In this document: piece after piece, positions 12,602-24,866 of the stretch
Layout: every line of letters begins with the position of its first letter
Position numbering within the stretch: position 1 is the stretch's first letter
From: Artemia franciscana
Lineage: Eukaryota; Arthropoda; Branchiopoda; Anostraca; Artemiidae
Direction of reading: 5' to 3'
Length of the DNA stretch: 64,000 bases
Assembly (NCBI RefSeq): GCF_032884065.1
Contig: NW_027062876.1
Span: forward strand, 1-64,000
Made by a program: the position numbers and the translations under genes
The notes under the pieces: generated by a model
The model's input: the letters and a program-made list of their open reading frames with translations, nothing else
Told to the model about the DNA's origin: nothing
Database searches by the model: none

Positions 12602-13380
12602 GAATCGACTCCTTTGATTAAATTTGTTTGAGCATGAGCACATGTCAAAAGACGACGCAATTTCAAATGCTGTATTGGATGATGAATTTAGCTTTCATCA
12701 AGTCATTTATCATTTACACACACAATACACACCGCTTGGAACAAAACTTCATCAGCAAAATCTGTTCTGAAGAAGCAACACGTAGAATAACTTATAGAAA
12801 TTGTTTTCAAATATGGAAAGAGAAACTATTGTACAATTAAAAGGGAATAGAGATAAACTGAAACACTATATATTACGAGCAAAACTTTTTAGTATTTTAG
12901 AGACAAGACCCTAGCATCTCACTTGCTTTGTCTTATTATGAATACATTTATTTTTCACTTATTTTTCTGTTATAAGACGAAATTAATATGTCTAATTAGA
13001 AAAGGAACGATGTTACAATGATCTGTAATATTCAGGGCCCTCTCAGCCTTCCCTTTTTGTGAGGAACGTGGCTGGTAGGTGTCCAAAATATGCTATGAAA
13101 AAGTGGCATCTAGAATGACTAATAAAAACAGTTTTCAAAAAAGAAAGAATTATAAATGATACAATTGAAATGGAATAGAAATAAACTATTATAAAGTATA
13201 TATTACGAGCAAAATATTATTTCACAGGCCAGAGACACATTACTTAGATTAAAAAATGTACTATAATAAGTCAAACAAAATAGCAACACGACTAGTTCTT
13301 TTTAATATTGCATCTCATACTCTACCTCTCTGGGGTTAAAACTTGTGCGTTCACCAGGTTAATAGGCAAAATCTACCTTT
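12602..13380. other. AT-rich stretch with a local direct duplication
   Basis: About 140 bp at 12780-12920 recur in diverged form at 13105-13245. The shared end is 'tatattacgagcaaaa' and a common block is 'tagaaataaact'-like. No gene recognised. Confidence 0.4.
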
Positions 13381-15240
13381 TAAAAAAGACAACCCCCCTC
13401 CCCCCTCGACTCCCCAACCCAAAGGCGAAGGTTTTAATTTTCCCTTGGGGACATAAAAGGTTATAATAGAAAATGCGGTATTATAGAATTTGGAAAGGAC
13501 TCTTTGGAATGGTAATCAGAAGTTTTAGTGCCCTTTCTATGATTTAAAGTGATCAGAGGATGGATACCCTGGCCATGCCTCGTATTTTTTCGAAATGTAT
13601 ATTATAGAAATTTTGAGGTGACCATTAGTTATCACAAAAACTTCAAAAAAGACAAACTCGATTAAAAATTGAAAGCTCTAGTGCCCTTTTTATAGTCAAA
13701 AGCGATTGGTGGGCAAACTCCTCCTCCCTACAAGCCCATCAATTCCAAAAAAAATTAATAAAATTTTTAAGTAGCCATTTTGTTAAACATAGTTAAAAGG
13801 TCTGGAAATTATGTCTTTGAGGATGACACCCCCCCCCCCACTGCCCTCAAGGGAAGCGACGTAAGTTATGCCGTGGGGGCATGTAAGTATTTTGTAAAAA
13901 GGGTGGTCGTATAAACTTTGGAAGGGGTTATTAGATTAGTAATTTTAAGTTCTGGTGCCCTTTTTAAGATGCAAAATGTTTCTGTTCAGATTTTGTGATA
14001 GGGATTTTGTTCAGCATAGTTGAAAGATTTAGAAATTATGTCTTTGAGGATGAAAACCCACAGCCCTCCAGTCCAAGGGTTGTAAGTTATGCACCGAGGG
14101 TACATAGGGTTTCTTATGGAAAGAGGGGCTCCTCGATGGAGGGTGGCGTGGTATGAAGGGGTTGGAGAGGAATGAGTCGTCTTTGGATGGTGTTTGTTAC
14201 TAACAACTGAGAGTGTTTGGGAGAAGGTGATTGTGTCTTTTCTTCATTATTATTATTATAATATTATTTTAATTCGTCTAAGATGTTTTCAGGAATATTT
14301 GCATAGTTTTCACTTTTTTTAAATTTAGGATACCATTAGGAATGTTGATACAGTTGATCACTACGTGCTAGATAAATTTAAATGTTTTCCTAGCATAGTG
14401 ATTTATATTTGTAATAGTTCTAATTTTGTTGATCAGATTAATAAAAGTCAAGTATAAGCTTGGGAGGGGGTTCATTGGTTTGTAAATTGGATTTTTTGCA
14501 ATACTCTTTTTCAAAGTCGAAGGGATTGAAGGTAGCCCCCCCCCCCGAAACGTCGTGTTTTCCACAAATTAATTTGATTGACGAAATTTTGAGATAGCTA
14601 AGTCTTCAAAAACAATCCACTTGTCATGTAATAAGGCCTTTAGGCTTGAAAGAACACCCCAGAGTCCGGGGGGTAAGGGTTGCAAGTTATTGCCCAGGGG
14701 CATATACGGTTCTTGTGGAAGGGATGGTCGTTTCAACTATAGAAGAGGCTCATCTGATTGGTAGTGAAACGTTTTGGTTCGCTTTTAAGAGTCGAACATG
14801 ATGGAAAGCAACTATTCCCCTCTCCTCTCTGTGACATTCTGATTCCCTAAAACACAATCAATTGAAAGTGTAAGATGTACATTTTGTTACAAAATTCATC
14901 TTTAGAGTGGTTAGTATCTTTAGATTGGACACAATGGCAAGATCCCATGAGCAAGGGTTCTCATTTATACCCTGGGATGTATAAGGTTTCTATGGAACGG
15001 GTGGTAACAAAAACTTTGGATCGGATGGAGCTGATTTGACCGGAGGAATGAAGTTTTAGTGCCCACTTTAAGAATCAAAAGTGAAAAGAGCACACGCAGC
15101 CATCGTCCAAGCCATTCATTTCCTAAAATATGCGAGATCGAAATTATAAGAGAGATTTTTGTCAGCATTGTTGAAAGGTCCAGTAATCTTGTTTTTGGGG
15201 ATGTCAACCTGTTCCTTAGGAACAGGGCTGTAAGTTAGGC
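13381..15240 (-). repeat. Tandem array of R-related units (reverse orientation)
   Basis: Successive diverged units contain the same landmarks in order: a phrase like 'tagtgccctttttaagat', 'gccattttgttaaacatag', 'gaaattatgtctttgagga', a C-rich run, then 'gtaagttatg' and 'gggggcat'. Occurrences of the 'tgccc-tttttaag' landmark lie near 13530, 13680, 13955, 14770 and 15056, so spacing is irregular, about 150-800 bp. The units match the tail module of family R and the opposite-strand array at 22.7-24.65 kb. Confidence 0.6.
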
Positions 15241-15569
15241 AGCTCATTCATTGTTTTCACTTAGTGCATGTTATTTAGAAATCTTTACATCTTTGAATTT
15301 TACTTTCCAAGAAGAAGGGCATTTAGGTAAGCCCACCAGGGACTGTTGAGGGAAGTTTTAGTTTAACTAAATCAAAACACATTATGTGTATATGGATTTT
15401 CAGAAGGTCATAAAACAGGAATAACTGAGTATATTAATTTGAAAAATCAGAAAATGTTAAGAGAGATGATCAAAAAGTCAGATTTGTATGCTACCAATAT
15501 TACCAAAACCATATTACTAATGTTTAAAACCAATATAATCCAAACTAATTAACTCAGACTCCCATACGT
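15241..15569. other. Unassigned AT-rich stretch
   Basis: No open frame or repeat recognised before the CR1-like relic begins. Confidence 0.3.
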
Positions 15570-17215
15570 TTCATAAGACAATTCATGAATTAACAAGCGC
15601 TCAAACCCCCACGACTTTCCGCATAAGGACAGAAGAGGGAATACACGTCACTGCAAATGATCTAAATGAGTGGTTCTCAGAAATTTGCAGGCCTAACCCG
15701 AGAACTGAAACAAGAAATTTTTGCCTCGATGTTGTTGAATACTGCCTCTAGATGTCTTCAAAGTCCTAGAAAAAATTTCTACACGTAAATCGACCCACCC
15801 CGCAAATCCACCACCAACTCTGTTCAAAGAAAATGCCATTTACTTATCAGAACCCAATGATTGTATTATTAACCAGTCCCCGATCACAGGAACGTTTCCA
15901 GAGCCACTGAAGGACGCGATAGTTTTCCCCGTCCCGAAAGTCATAAACCCCAAAGAATTGAGTGATCTACGACCAATTGCTCTAAATCCATTATTATTAA
16001 AAGTTTCTGAAACTTTCTTAAACAAATGGCTGTTACAAGGACTCAGTGGAATAATAGACCCCCAACAATACGGTTTCCAACAGGGGTGTAGTACAAGCCA
16101 CTACCTTGCAAAAATTTTTGAAACAATAGTAGCCTACCTTGAAACTAATGAGGCATTTGTTGAACTTCTACAAGCAGATGCCAGGAAGTTTTTTGATACC
16201 TCTAGTCATGAGGAAATATTAAAATTCATGGAAGGTTTTCACCCTTTTTTAATCAAGATAGTTGAAAGTTTCCTATCTGAACGGAAACAGAAGACCAAAT
16301 GCAAAAACGAGCTGTCAAATATGACGATCCTAACATGTGATATACCTCAGGGAACTAAAATAGGCCCTACCCTATTCTTGTTACTTTACAACATGATAGC
16401 TACGTGGCACAAAGATCGTGCAAAGTTTGCAGACGATTTAAAAATGATAGCACTGCAGAAGCAGAACAAAATCCCAGACCTGTAGGAAATGGTAACGAGA
16501 CAGGAGCGAGATTTTTTAGAAAAAAAACTCACCATAAATAGAAAGAAAGCAGAAATAATGAGGATTTTATTTTTAAAGCATAGGGTGCCAGATTTACCTA
16601 AAGTGGGTATACCAGTAGTTCAGAAAATGAGAATTCTATTTGTCATTTTTAGCAATAGATTGACATAGGATGACCATATAAATCGTTTAATTTCCCAAAT
16701 TATCCCTCTACTAAGTTCTTTGGCAAAACTACGCCAGTTTAATCTAAGCAAAGATGCAACGCTTACTTTCTACAAAACTCACATGAGACCAATCCTAGAA
16801 TATTCATGCCCAGTCTGGCACGCTGGTCTCACAAAAGATCAAACTAACAAACTTAAGGGAATACAAAAGTTTGCATTGTGAGTGATTTTGGGGGATACAC
16901 TGTTAAATTAAGAAGAATTTTTTTGTTCTGTCAGGTCTAACAACACTTGAAACAAGGAGGCACGAACTTCTAATGGGCTTCAGAGATGGGCTTCTCTCAT
17001 CAAAGAAGCATCACGATATCCTACCACCGAATATTACACAAAACAAGGACGAAACACGGCACAGCAACAAGCTACAGCCATACAACCCCGGAGCAACACG
17101 CCAATACAGGAAATCATTCCAGCAATATTTCACCACTCATTTTAATTTATAGCTTTATATATTGCGACTACTTATTTTGATATTCAACAATAAATTATTT
17201 ATCATTAAAAAAAAA
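15570..17215 (+). pseudogene. CR1/L2-like LINE relic (RT and C-terminal part)
   Basis: A 5'-truncated LINE. The longest open piece (15958-16485, 175 codons) covers the RT core: DLRPIALNPLLLKVSETF, DPQQYGFQQGCSTSHYL, a degraded motif A (ADARKFFD in place of DFxKAFD), IPQGTKIGPTLFLLLYN and FADDLKMIA with the catalytic DD. It closes with a stop at 16483. A further frame near 16790-16880 reads LEYSCPVWHAGLTKDQ, the typical CR1-superfamily C-terminal signature. The 3' UTR has AATAAA at 17189-17194 and a short A-run at 17207, marking the retrotransposed 3' end. Upstream frames (15590-15960) are shifted and contain stops. No endonuclease domain is left. Confidence 0.8.
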
Positions 17216-17690
17216 TGATATGAGAGATATACAGAAACATTATGGAACTAACTTAGAACACACTAAGCCCACATAAGTTGTTAAGTGGACGCATCAAAAA
17301 TGCTTCAGGAATGATTGATGGTATTAAAGTTGAAACTGTCAGCGTGTGTTGAAGGAGATGTTAGAAATTAAAGGCACTATTCGCATACAGCTACTAATGC
17401 TGCTAAAATTATTGCTACTGTATTTGAAGAACAGCTTTACTTAGACCTTTAAAGGTAAGTTACATTTGGTATCAAAGGTAATGCCAGAAGACATTACATG
17501 TATACTTTTAATACTACCTCTACAGCTACTTTAGCTAATGAAGCTAACCGTATTAAAGTGAAACTTTTGGGGAACGTTTAGGAGGAGTCTCAATTAAACA
17601 AAAAAAAATTGTATGAATGCAGGTTTTCAAAAGGACATCTAAGCAATATCATAACCAGCATCACTCTATAATTTCTAGAAATATCATTGA
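17216..17690. other. Unassigned stretch, weakly coding-like
   Basis: Short plus-strand readings such as NASGMIDGIKVET (about 17306) and ATNAAKIIATVFEEQLYL (about 17395) look more protein-like than their surroundings. They are broken by stops and match nothing I recognise. Confidence 0.2.
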
Positions 17691-17890
17691 AACTTGTAAA
17701 GGAGCTATTTCAAATCAAACCAAAAGTTTTGGTGCCTTTTTTTAAGAATAAAAATAGATTTGATGGTAAGCAGCCCTTCTAATTTCGAGATAGCCATATT
17801 TTTCTGCATTGTCAAACAGTCCAGGAACTTTATCTTTAGGTATAACGAGAATTTCAACGACCAAAATTATTGAAATGGCCCATTACCTTT
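17691..17890 (-). repeat. Single dispersed unit of the R-related array repeat
   Basis: Contains 'ttggtgccttttttaagaat', 'gagatagccatatttttctg' and 'ggaactttatctttaggtat' in the same order and orientation as the units at 13.4-15.2 kb. Confidence 0.5.
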
Positions 17891-18479
17891 CGAGTATAAA
17901 TGTTGCTTTAAACTAAGTGAAAAACCATTTTGTTTATGGTTGCCAATGAGACACCTCAGCAATATATTGAGAATGACTGGGGATATTAAGTTGAAGCTTT
18001 TGGAGCTCCTACTATTACTACTTCTACTCTTTTAATTTAAATAAATGAAAAGAGGGTAAGCATGACCAGGTTGTCAAAGAGTATAAATAGACTCTTTTGG
18101 GGATGGTATAACATTTTGTCTTTCAGGTCAACTTCTGGAATTATACAATTAAATAAAAAAATTTTATTCGGCTCGGGAGAAAAAATTGCTGAAAAGTTCT
18201 CAAACATAGAAATAACAACCCAAACTATTGATTTTATAGAAAAAACTAAAAAGATATAAAATATCAATTTTTTCACGAAGAAGGTTATGTCAATAAAAAA
18301 CAAACTGAAATTAATTTCAAAACCTTTTTCAACAAAAAAAAAAATCAAAGAAAAGAAAGAGCTTTATTAATCCGCAAATGAGATGAAATAAAGCCAAATA
18401 ATCTACCTAGCGCAAAACTACCACAATCGCTATTAAGAAATAAACAAAACTCAAAACGACCACAAATTACAACTAGACC
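17891..18479. other. Unassigned AT-rich stretch
   Basis: A minus-strand open frame of 103 codons (18037-18348) is dominated by Phe/Ile/Leu/Ser from A/T runs and has no recognisable motif; I treat it as chance. Nothing else was recognised. Confidence 0.3.
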
Positions 18480-18570
18480 TACGTTGCCCAGGCAACGTGA
18501 AGTGTTGCGGCAACCTTTGTCCAGCTTCGCCGATTAAAGTGTTGCAAGAGCAACACTTTGGTTTTGTTTT

Positions 18571-19680
18571 TGTGCTATCAAACAGTTCGTGGTAACTAAC
18601 AGTAGTAAGGAGCGACCCGGCTCAATAGTTACCAAAACTCTAAAAAATGGAATTTTGGTACCATTAGCTACATCAAAAGAATTGCATTTTAATGCTGATT
18701 TTAAATATATAAGTTTCATCAAGTTTAATCTTACCCATCAAAATTTACGAACCTGAGAAAATTTGGGTTATTTTAGAAAATAGGGGGAAACACCCCCTAA
18801 GTCATAGAATCTTAACGAATATCAAACCATCAGATTCAGCGTATCAGAGAACTCTACTGTAGAAGTTTCAAGCTCCTATCTAAAAAAATGTGGAATTTAA
18901 TATTTTTGCCAGAAGGCAGATCACGGATGCGTGTTTATTTGTTTGTTTGTCTTTTTGTTTTGTTTTTTTTTCCCACGGGTGATAGTGTCGACCCAGTTGT
19001 TCTAGAATGTTGCGAGAGGGCTCATTCTAACGGAAATGAAAAGTTCTAGAGCCCTTTTTACGTGACCAAAAAATTGGAGGGCACCTTGGCCCCCTCCCAC
19101 GCTAATTATTTTCCCAAAGTCAACGGATCAAAATTCTGAGATAGCCATTTTATTCAGCATAGTCGAATAACCTTATAACTATGCATTTGGGGACGACTTA
19201 CTCCCCAACAGTTCCCGTGGGAGGGTTTACAAGTTCAAAACTTTGACCTGTGCTTACATATAGTAATGGTTATTGGGAAGTGTACAGGCGTTTTTGGGAG
19301 GATTTTTTGGTTGGAAGAAGGGGTTGAGAAGAGGGAGATCTGCTGGGGGAACTTTCCATCGAGGAATTTTTAATAGGGGAAGAAAATTTCCATGAAGGGA
19401 GTGCAGGATTTACTAGCATTACTTAAAAAAACAATGAAAAAATAATTATGAAAAAGTTTTTTTCAGCTGAAAGTAAGCAGCAGCATTAAAACTTAAAACG
19501 AACAGAAATTGTTGTACTGTTTTAAAATGTAGAGTTAAGAGAAAAAGTCAAACTTTAGCGTAAAGAGCGGGGCGTTGAGAAGGAAAAGCCCCTTTCATAT
19601 ACGGAGTAATTTCTGTTCGTTTTAAGCTTTAATGTCGCTCCTTACTTTCATTTTGAAAAAAACTTGTTTTTTTAATTTAA
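18571..19680 (-). repeat. R-family repeat, copy R3 (reverse, nested in X3)
   Basis: In reverse orientation it runs from the family terminus 'aaacagttcgtggtaac' (18576) through the tail and ends in the foldback at about 19440-19660, whose arms meet around 19530. Comparison with X1, where 'gtttcttcgctacc' continues directly into 'gatcattaatcac', shows that X3 has the R sequence inserted at this point ('gtgctatc' before, 'tcgatcagtaatcac' after). R was therefore mobile, or was moved, after X inserted. Confidence 0.6.
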
Positions 19681-20379
19681 TCGATCAGTAATCACAGGAT
19701 CAAAGGCTATTCCTTGGCGTTGAAAAAACAACAACATAATAGTATCGAAAGAGGAGACTAAATTGACTTTGCAGCCAGTTGAACTTTATCCATTTCAATC
19801 GTAGACATCGTGACGAATAAAAATTTGGAACAATATCTTATATAATCTAGTTGGTATTATAAAGCTATCCCTAACTTTTCAGGATCAAAATACCATAGAT
19901 GACATTGTTTTAATCTCATTAAAACAATTATCTCATTGTTATCTCATTGAAATTATCTCATTGTTTTACATTCTCGTTTGCGCTTGTTTCTTCACTATCA
20001 GTTAAATGATAATATTTGTCAGCCTTTTGAAGTTTTTAAAACGGTATGTTCCAACAAGAACGCAATCAGTTATAACATGACAAAAGACTATTCCTCAGCG
20101 CTGAAAAAACAACAACTACAAAATAATATCGAAGAAAGGGACTAAATTGACTTTGCAGACAGTTGAACTTTGTCCTTTTCAGTCGTAGACATCGTGACGG
20201 ATGTAAACCTACAACAATATCTTATATAATCTAGTTGGTATCATAAAGCTATCCGTAACTTTTCAGGATTAAAATCCGTTAAATGACACTAATTATTACG
20301 AAACTACCTCATTGCTTTACGTTATCGTTTTTACCCGTTGCGTAAACACTTAATTCTCTCAGATTTAAATAGATCGAAT

Positions 20380-21500
20380 ACATTGTGCACCAATTTGCAC
20401 AAATTTATAGCCCAAAGTGAACAGATTCTTGCCTACAAGTTCCTCTCCCGTGACAGACGGCAAGTTCACCGAAAACAAATAAATGGGTACAGCAACTAGC
20501 CCAATTTGCACAAATTTCTAGCCCAAAGTAAAAAGATTCTTACTTACAAGTCCCTCCCACTTGATAGAAATCAAGTTCAACGGAAAAGAATAAATGGGTA
20601 CACCAACTAGCAAAAGTTGAAAACCCCTCACCACTGAAGATGATTGTAGCCCAACACCCGATTATTACTTACAAGTCCCTTACACGTCTTACCACTGGAA
20701 CAAAATTGGTTTAACCATCAAATACACCGGAGATAAATAATAGGTGACTTTGTCCTTTTCAATCGTAGACATAGTGACGGATATAAACTTGGAACAATAT
20801 CTTATATAATCTAGTTGGTATTATAAAGCTATCCATAATTTTTCAGGATTAAAATCCCATAGGTGACACTAATTAGTCACCATAGGTGACTCTGTTCACT
20901 AAAGTGAACAGATTCATACTTACAAGTCCCTCTCCCGTGATAGACATCAAGTTCACCAGAAACAAATAAATGGGCACACCAACTAGCAAAAGTTGCAAAC
21001 CCCTCATCGCTGAAGATGATTGTAGCCCAATAGCCAATTATTACTTACAAGTCCCCTACATGTCTTGCCACTGGAACCAAATTGGTTTGACCATCACATA
21101 CACCGAAAACAAATAATAGGTACACCGACAAGCAAAAGTGGCAAACCTCTAATTGTTGAAGACGATTATGAGCTAATAGCCGTTCTCGCCCAAAGTAAAC
21201 CGATTTTTATTTATAAGTCCCTCTCCCGTGATAGGCATCAAGTTCACAGGAAACAAATAAATGGGTACACCAACTAGCATAGTTGCAAACCCCTCATCGC
21301 TGAAGTTAACTGTAGCCTAACAGCAAGATATTACTTAAAAGTCCCCTACATGTCTTACCATTGGAACCAAATTGGTTTCACTATCAAACACACTGGAAAC
21401 AAATAATAGATACACCAACTAGCAAAATTTTTTAACCCCTCATTGCCGAAGGTGATTATTACCTAACAGCCGACTGTTGCTTACAAGTCCTCTATATTTC
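20380..21500 (+). repeat. Degenerate tandem repeats inside X3
   Basis: Repeated blocks include 'gattcttacttacaagtccc', 'caagttcaccggaaacaa' variants, 'ggtacaccaactagcaaaag', 'cccctcatcgctgaagatga' and 'cattggaaccaaattggttt' variants. The complete cycle is about 330 bp, with shorter sub-repeats. The same cycle occurs at 9180-9930. Confidence 0.55.
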
Positions 21501-22430
21501 TCACAATTTGTAACGGCCTCGATTTCGTTTCAGTCTGTACCTTACTACTGAAGTTGTCAGCCCCTTGAAACTTTAAAAATGGTATACCTCATAAAGGAAC
21601 TTTAGTACCAAAAAAGGATGTCAAATACTTTGATTAGTTCATCAAGAGCTATTGATTCTTGTCGAAAAAAATTCTATCCGTCTTATTTCAAAAGTTGATT
21701 TTTTTTTTCCGTAGGCCAACTTTCTAACGTCACCACTTAGAAAGGAGCAAATGATAAGCTCCAATTTCCTTAGCACAGAAAGAACTTTTAAAGTTTATTA
21801 GGCACATCCGTTACCATTTCTCTACCCCAATCCCAAGTCCGAAAAACCGAATGGTAAACTCAGCTGAAATCACGAACAGAAATGGGTAGAAACAGTAGAT
21901 GGCAGCACTTTTAGACACGTGGGAAAATGCTTCATTTTTGCTTCTTTAAATTTTTCTATTTATCACTCAAAGAAGATATATTGGCTGTGGGGCCGGGTAA
22001 CTACCGCATATATTTAACACTTATAGATTTTAGTCCATCTTCAATTTGAAAGTGGTGCCAGCCTGCTTGCCTGCTCGAACGAAGCTTTCCACTCGAAAGC
22101 AGAAACATGGTTTGATGAAACGAAAGTTTGGCTGCTCAACTTCAGATATTCCTCTCTGACATAGGCTATGTAACTCCATTTCACTTCGCACATAATAGGC
22201 TCTGGCTCGTGGACAAGCAAAAACCATCCTTTTTGGCCCCAGGCAAGAGTTCTACAGAGCTTTCCAAAATGTAATTTCATATTCATCAATCTGGCCTGAG
22301 GTCCAGACTTCTTATAAAAGCCACACAGGCTAGATCCTTACCAGTTTCCAGGAATAAGCTGAGATCGGCGGCATAGGAAAAAAATAAAACAGAAAAACAG
22401 GACAAAACCAAATTGTTGCTCTCGCAACAC

Positions 22431-22730
22431 AATAAATAGCCGAGTCAAACTTAAAACGAGCAAAAACTAACATGGGTAGGGCTGATTAACCCCTGCCTTC
22501 TCTAGACCAGAACATAATTTGCGCTTTACTTAAAACAAAATATGTTTTTAATGATTTCCCTTTCTTTTTTACTATCATAAACGAAAGATTACCGAACCTT
22601 CAGGGAATAAATATCGATATACGTCTATTAAACTAACAATCCAAGATCATTTTTATAGGTTTTGGTTTATTTTGGACATAATACAAATATAAAAGTTTGA
22701 TAGGACACATCAGGGGAAAAGACAGTTACT
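22431..22730. other. Unassigned stretch
   Basis: AT-rich sequence between X3 and the forward tandem array, ending in a G-run at about 22731. No gene recognised. Confidence 0.3.
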
Positions 22731-24650
22731 AGGGGGGGGGGGCTAGTTGCCATGAAATCACTTTTTATTCTCTTAGAACTTTGAATTTTAGATCAATTGA
22801 GTCTCCTCAATCGATACAACTACATCTTCGATAAGGCTTTCTATACCCCCAGGGCACAAGTTACTACCCCTACTTACCCTCCACTCTCAGAGGGGAGGGG
22901 GTGTTGACCACAAATTTTTTTTAATGGCTATCTCAAAATATTATTGGATGGATTTTGGGAAAAAGGGTAGTTAACCTCCAATCTCTTTTGAATCTTAAAA
23001 AGTGAACTAGAACTTTCAATTTCCAATCCCTTTCGTGTAAAGTGCCTCTGTGGAAATTTGGGAAACTGGAGCCTTATGGACTTGGGCTTAGATGAGGCAG
23101 GCTTTAAACCATCGGATCACTTTTGACTTTTAAAAAGGGATCTAGACCTTTATATTTTTAATGCTTATAGTCCCACCCGAAGTTTATACGACAAACTTTT
23201 TCCGTAACTGCCATATATACCCTAGGGAATAAGTTATAACCCTGGGTCTTGGGGAAGAGTTTATGTTTACCGAAAAATTTTGTCATCTGATCGTTTGGCT
23301 ATCTCAAACAAAATAGCTATCTCAATAATTGATCGGAGTTTTCGTAGAGGGTGAGGGGGAGGGGTGTGCCTGCCGGTCACTTATGATACCTCTGAAAAGG
23401 TTAGACAGAAATTTCAAATTCCAATCAAATGATTCACCTCTGAGGTTTATGCGACCACGCCTTACATAAAACCTTATCTGCCCCCATCGCATAACTTACA
23501 ACACATTCTTCGGACTCTGGAAGATTGTCTTAACCCCTGAGTTTTATTGTTTGATCTTTCAACTCTTTTGAATAAAATGTGTATCTCATAATTTTTATCA
23601 GACACATTTGAGAAAAAATGGGCCTTGTAGTAAGACAAAATGGTAATAAAGAAGATTTATATGATGAAATTGGGAAAAGAAGGGCTGGTAGAGAGGGGGG
23701 CTGGATGCCATTAGAAAATTTTGACTCTTAAAAAGAGAATTATAAATTTCAATTTCTGATCAAATGGGCCACCTTTGAAGCTTATACTACCTCAATTTAC
23801 ATAAGAACCTTAAAACCCCCGGAGCATAATTTAAGGTACTCGCACCTGGGCTCTAGGGACTTTTGTTGGCTGAAAGTTTTTACTATCTGAAGTTTGAAAT
23901 ATTTGTAACATAATGGCTATATTAAAGTTTGTATCAGATGGGCTTACGGAAAAAAAATGTTTGGGAGGGCTTTGCTAATTGACCTACAATCTCTTTTGAC
24001 TCTTTAAAAGGGAACAAGAACTTTCAATTTTTAATGAAATGAACCATGTCTGAAGTTTATAAGAGCATCCCTTCTGTAAGAGCCATAAATACTCCCAGGT
24101 TATTCCTTACAAAGCCCGTCCCTGGGCCCTGGGGGATATGTTGACCCTGGAGTTTAATTATCTCACGTTTGAAATATTTTTAACAAAATGATTATATCAA
24201 AATATTTATCTGATAGGTGTTTGGAAAAAAGACATGAGGGGCTAATTGTCCTCCGATCTATTTTGACAATTAAAAAGTGACCAAGAACTATCAATTTCCT
24301 ATCAAATAAGCCCCCTCTGACGTTTATACGAGCATCCCTTCTATACGAGCCACAAACGGCCCCAGCACATAACTTACACCTTATGTCCCTTCGCTCTGGG
24401 GGTTGTGTTGACCAGGATTTTTAGTTATATAATCTTTCATCTATTTGTAACAAAATGGCTATTCCAAAATTTTTAGCTATTCTTTTTTAGGTAAAAGGAA
24501 TGGTGGGAGGGCTAGTTGCCCTCCGATCACTCTTGACTCTTAAAAATGGCACTAGAGATTTCGATTTCCAATCGAATGCACCCCCTTTGAAGTTTATGCG
24601 ACGAACCTTCAATATGAAGTACTTCTGGGGAATAAATAATAAGAAATTGC
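22731..24650 (+). repeat. Tandem array of R-related units (forward orientation)
   Basis: Six or so diverged units share 'gttgccctccgatc'-type, 'ttgactcttaaaaa', 'gaagtttatacgac' and 'aacaaaatggctat' landmarks. The 'cctccratc' landmark recurs near 22745, 22975, 23370, 23700, 23980, 24245 and 24512, giving spacings of about 230-400 bp and settling to 265-280 bp on the right. This is the inverse of the array at 13.4-15.2 kb. Confidence 0.6.
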
Positions 24651-24824
24651 AACCGTATAGCTTTTAATATAAGCAAAAATATAGGGTTATCTCTCAAATA
24701 CTCCTCCCAGTAGAGGAGCATTTTTTATCGGACAGACAAAGAAATATGTTCAAGGTAATGCCATCCTCATTGCTTCAGAATGGATATGACCTTTTTTTTC
24801 TTTTCTTTTTGTTTTGTTTTGCAG

Positions 24825-24866
24825 GAGTACAGATCTCGTCATTGCTTAAATGATCTTGCCAGATGA
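24825..24866 (+). CDS. Weak candidate terminal exon
   Basis: A strong pyrimidine tract ending in 'gttttgttttgcag' (24811-24824) is followed by 13 codons reading EYRSRHCLNDLAR and a TGA. This has the look of a 3' splice site with a short last exon. No upstream exon or known protein match supports it. The open frame of 102 codons that begins at 24850 would then lie in 3' UTR; it has no recognisable motif. Confidence 0.18.
   Translation, partial: EYRSRHCLNDLAR

Larger units (their letters stand above)
18480..22430 (+). mobile_element. X-family element, copy X3, interrupted by R3
   Basis: This is the most complete X copy. The left end has 'cgttgcccaggcaacg' (18482-18497), then a perfect hairpin with 10-bp arms at 18536-18559 (aaagtgttgc, 4-nt loop, gcaacacttt), then 'ggttttgt'. 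The right end (about 22403-22430) reads 'acaaaaccaaattgttgctc' followed by 'tcgcaacac', which is the left-end sequence inverted. X therefore looks like an element with terminal inverted repeats that are themselves hairpins. The interior holds degenerate tandem repeats at about 20380-21500 and a partial internal re-duplication of the 5' block near 20740-20870. R3 (18571-19680) lies inside it. No transposase was seen. Confidence 0.6.

Noticed and set aside
18037-18348. 103-codon minus-strand hydrophobic frame as a membrane protein
   Set aside because: Composition is dictated by A/T runs (Phe/Ile/Leu/Lys); no start context, family motif or splice evidence.
9180-21500. CRISPR-like array suspected from the regularly repeated phrases in X
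   Set aside because: Units are long (about 100-330 bp), diverged and without uniform short repeats and unique spacers; the genome is eukaryotic.
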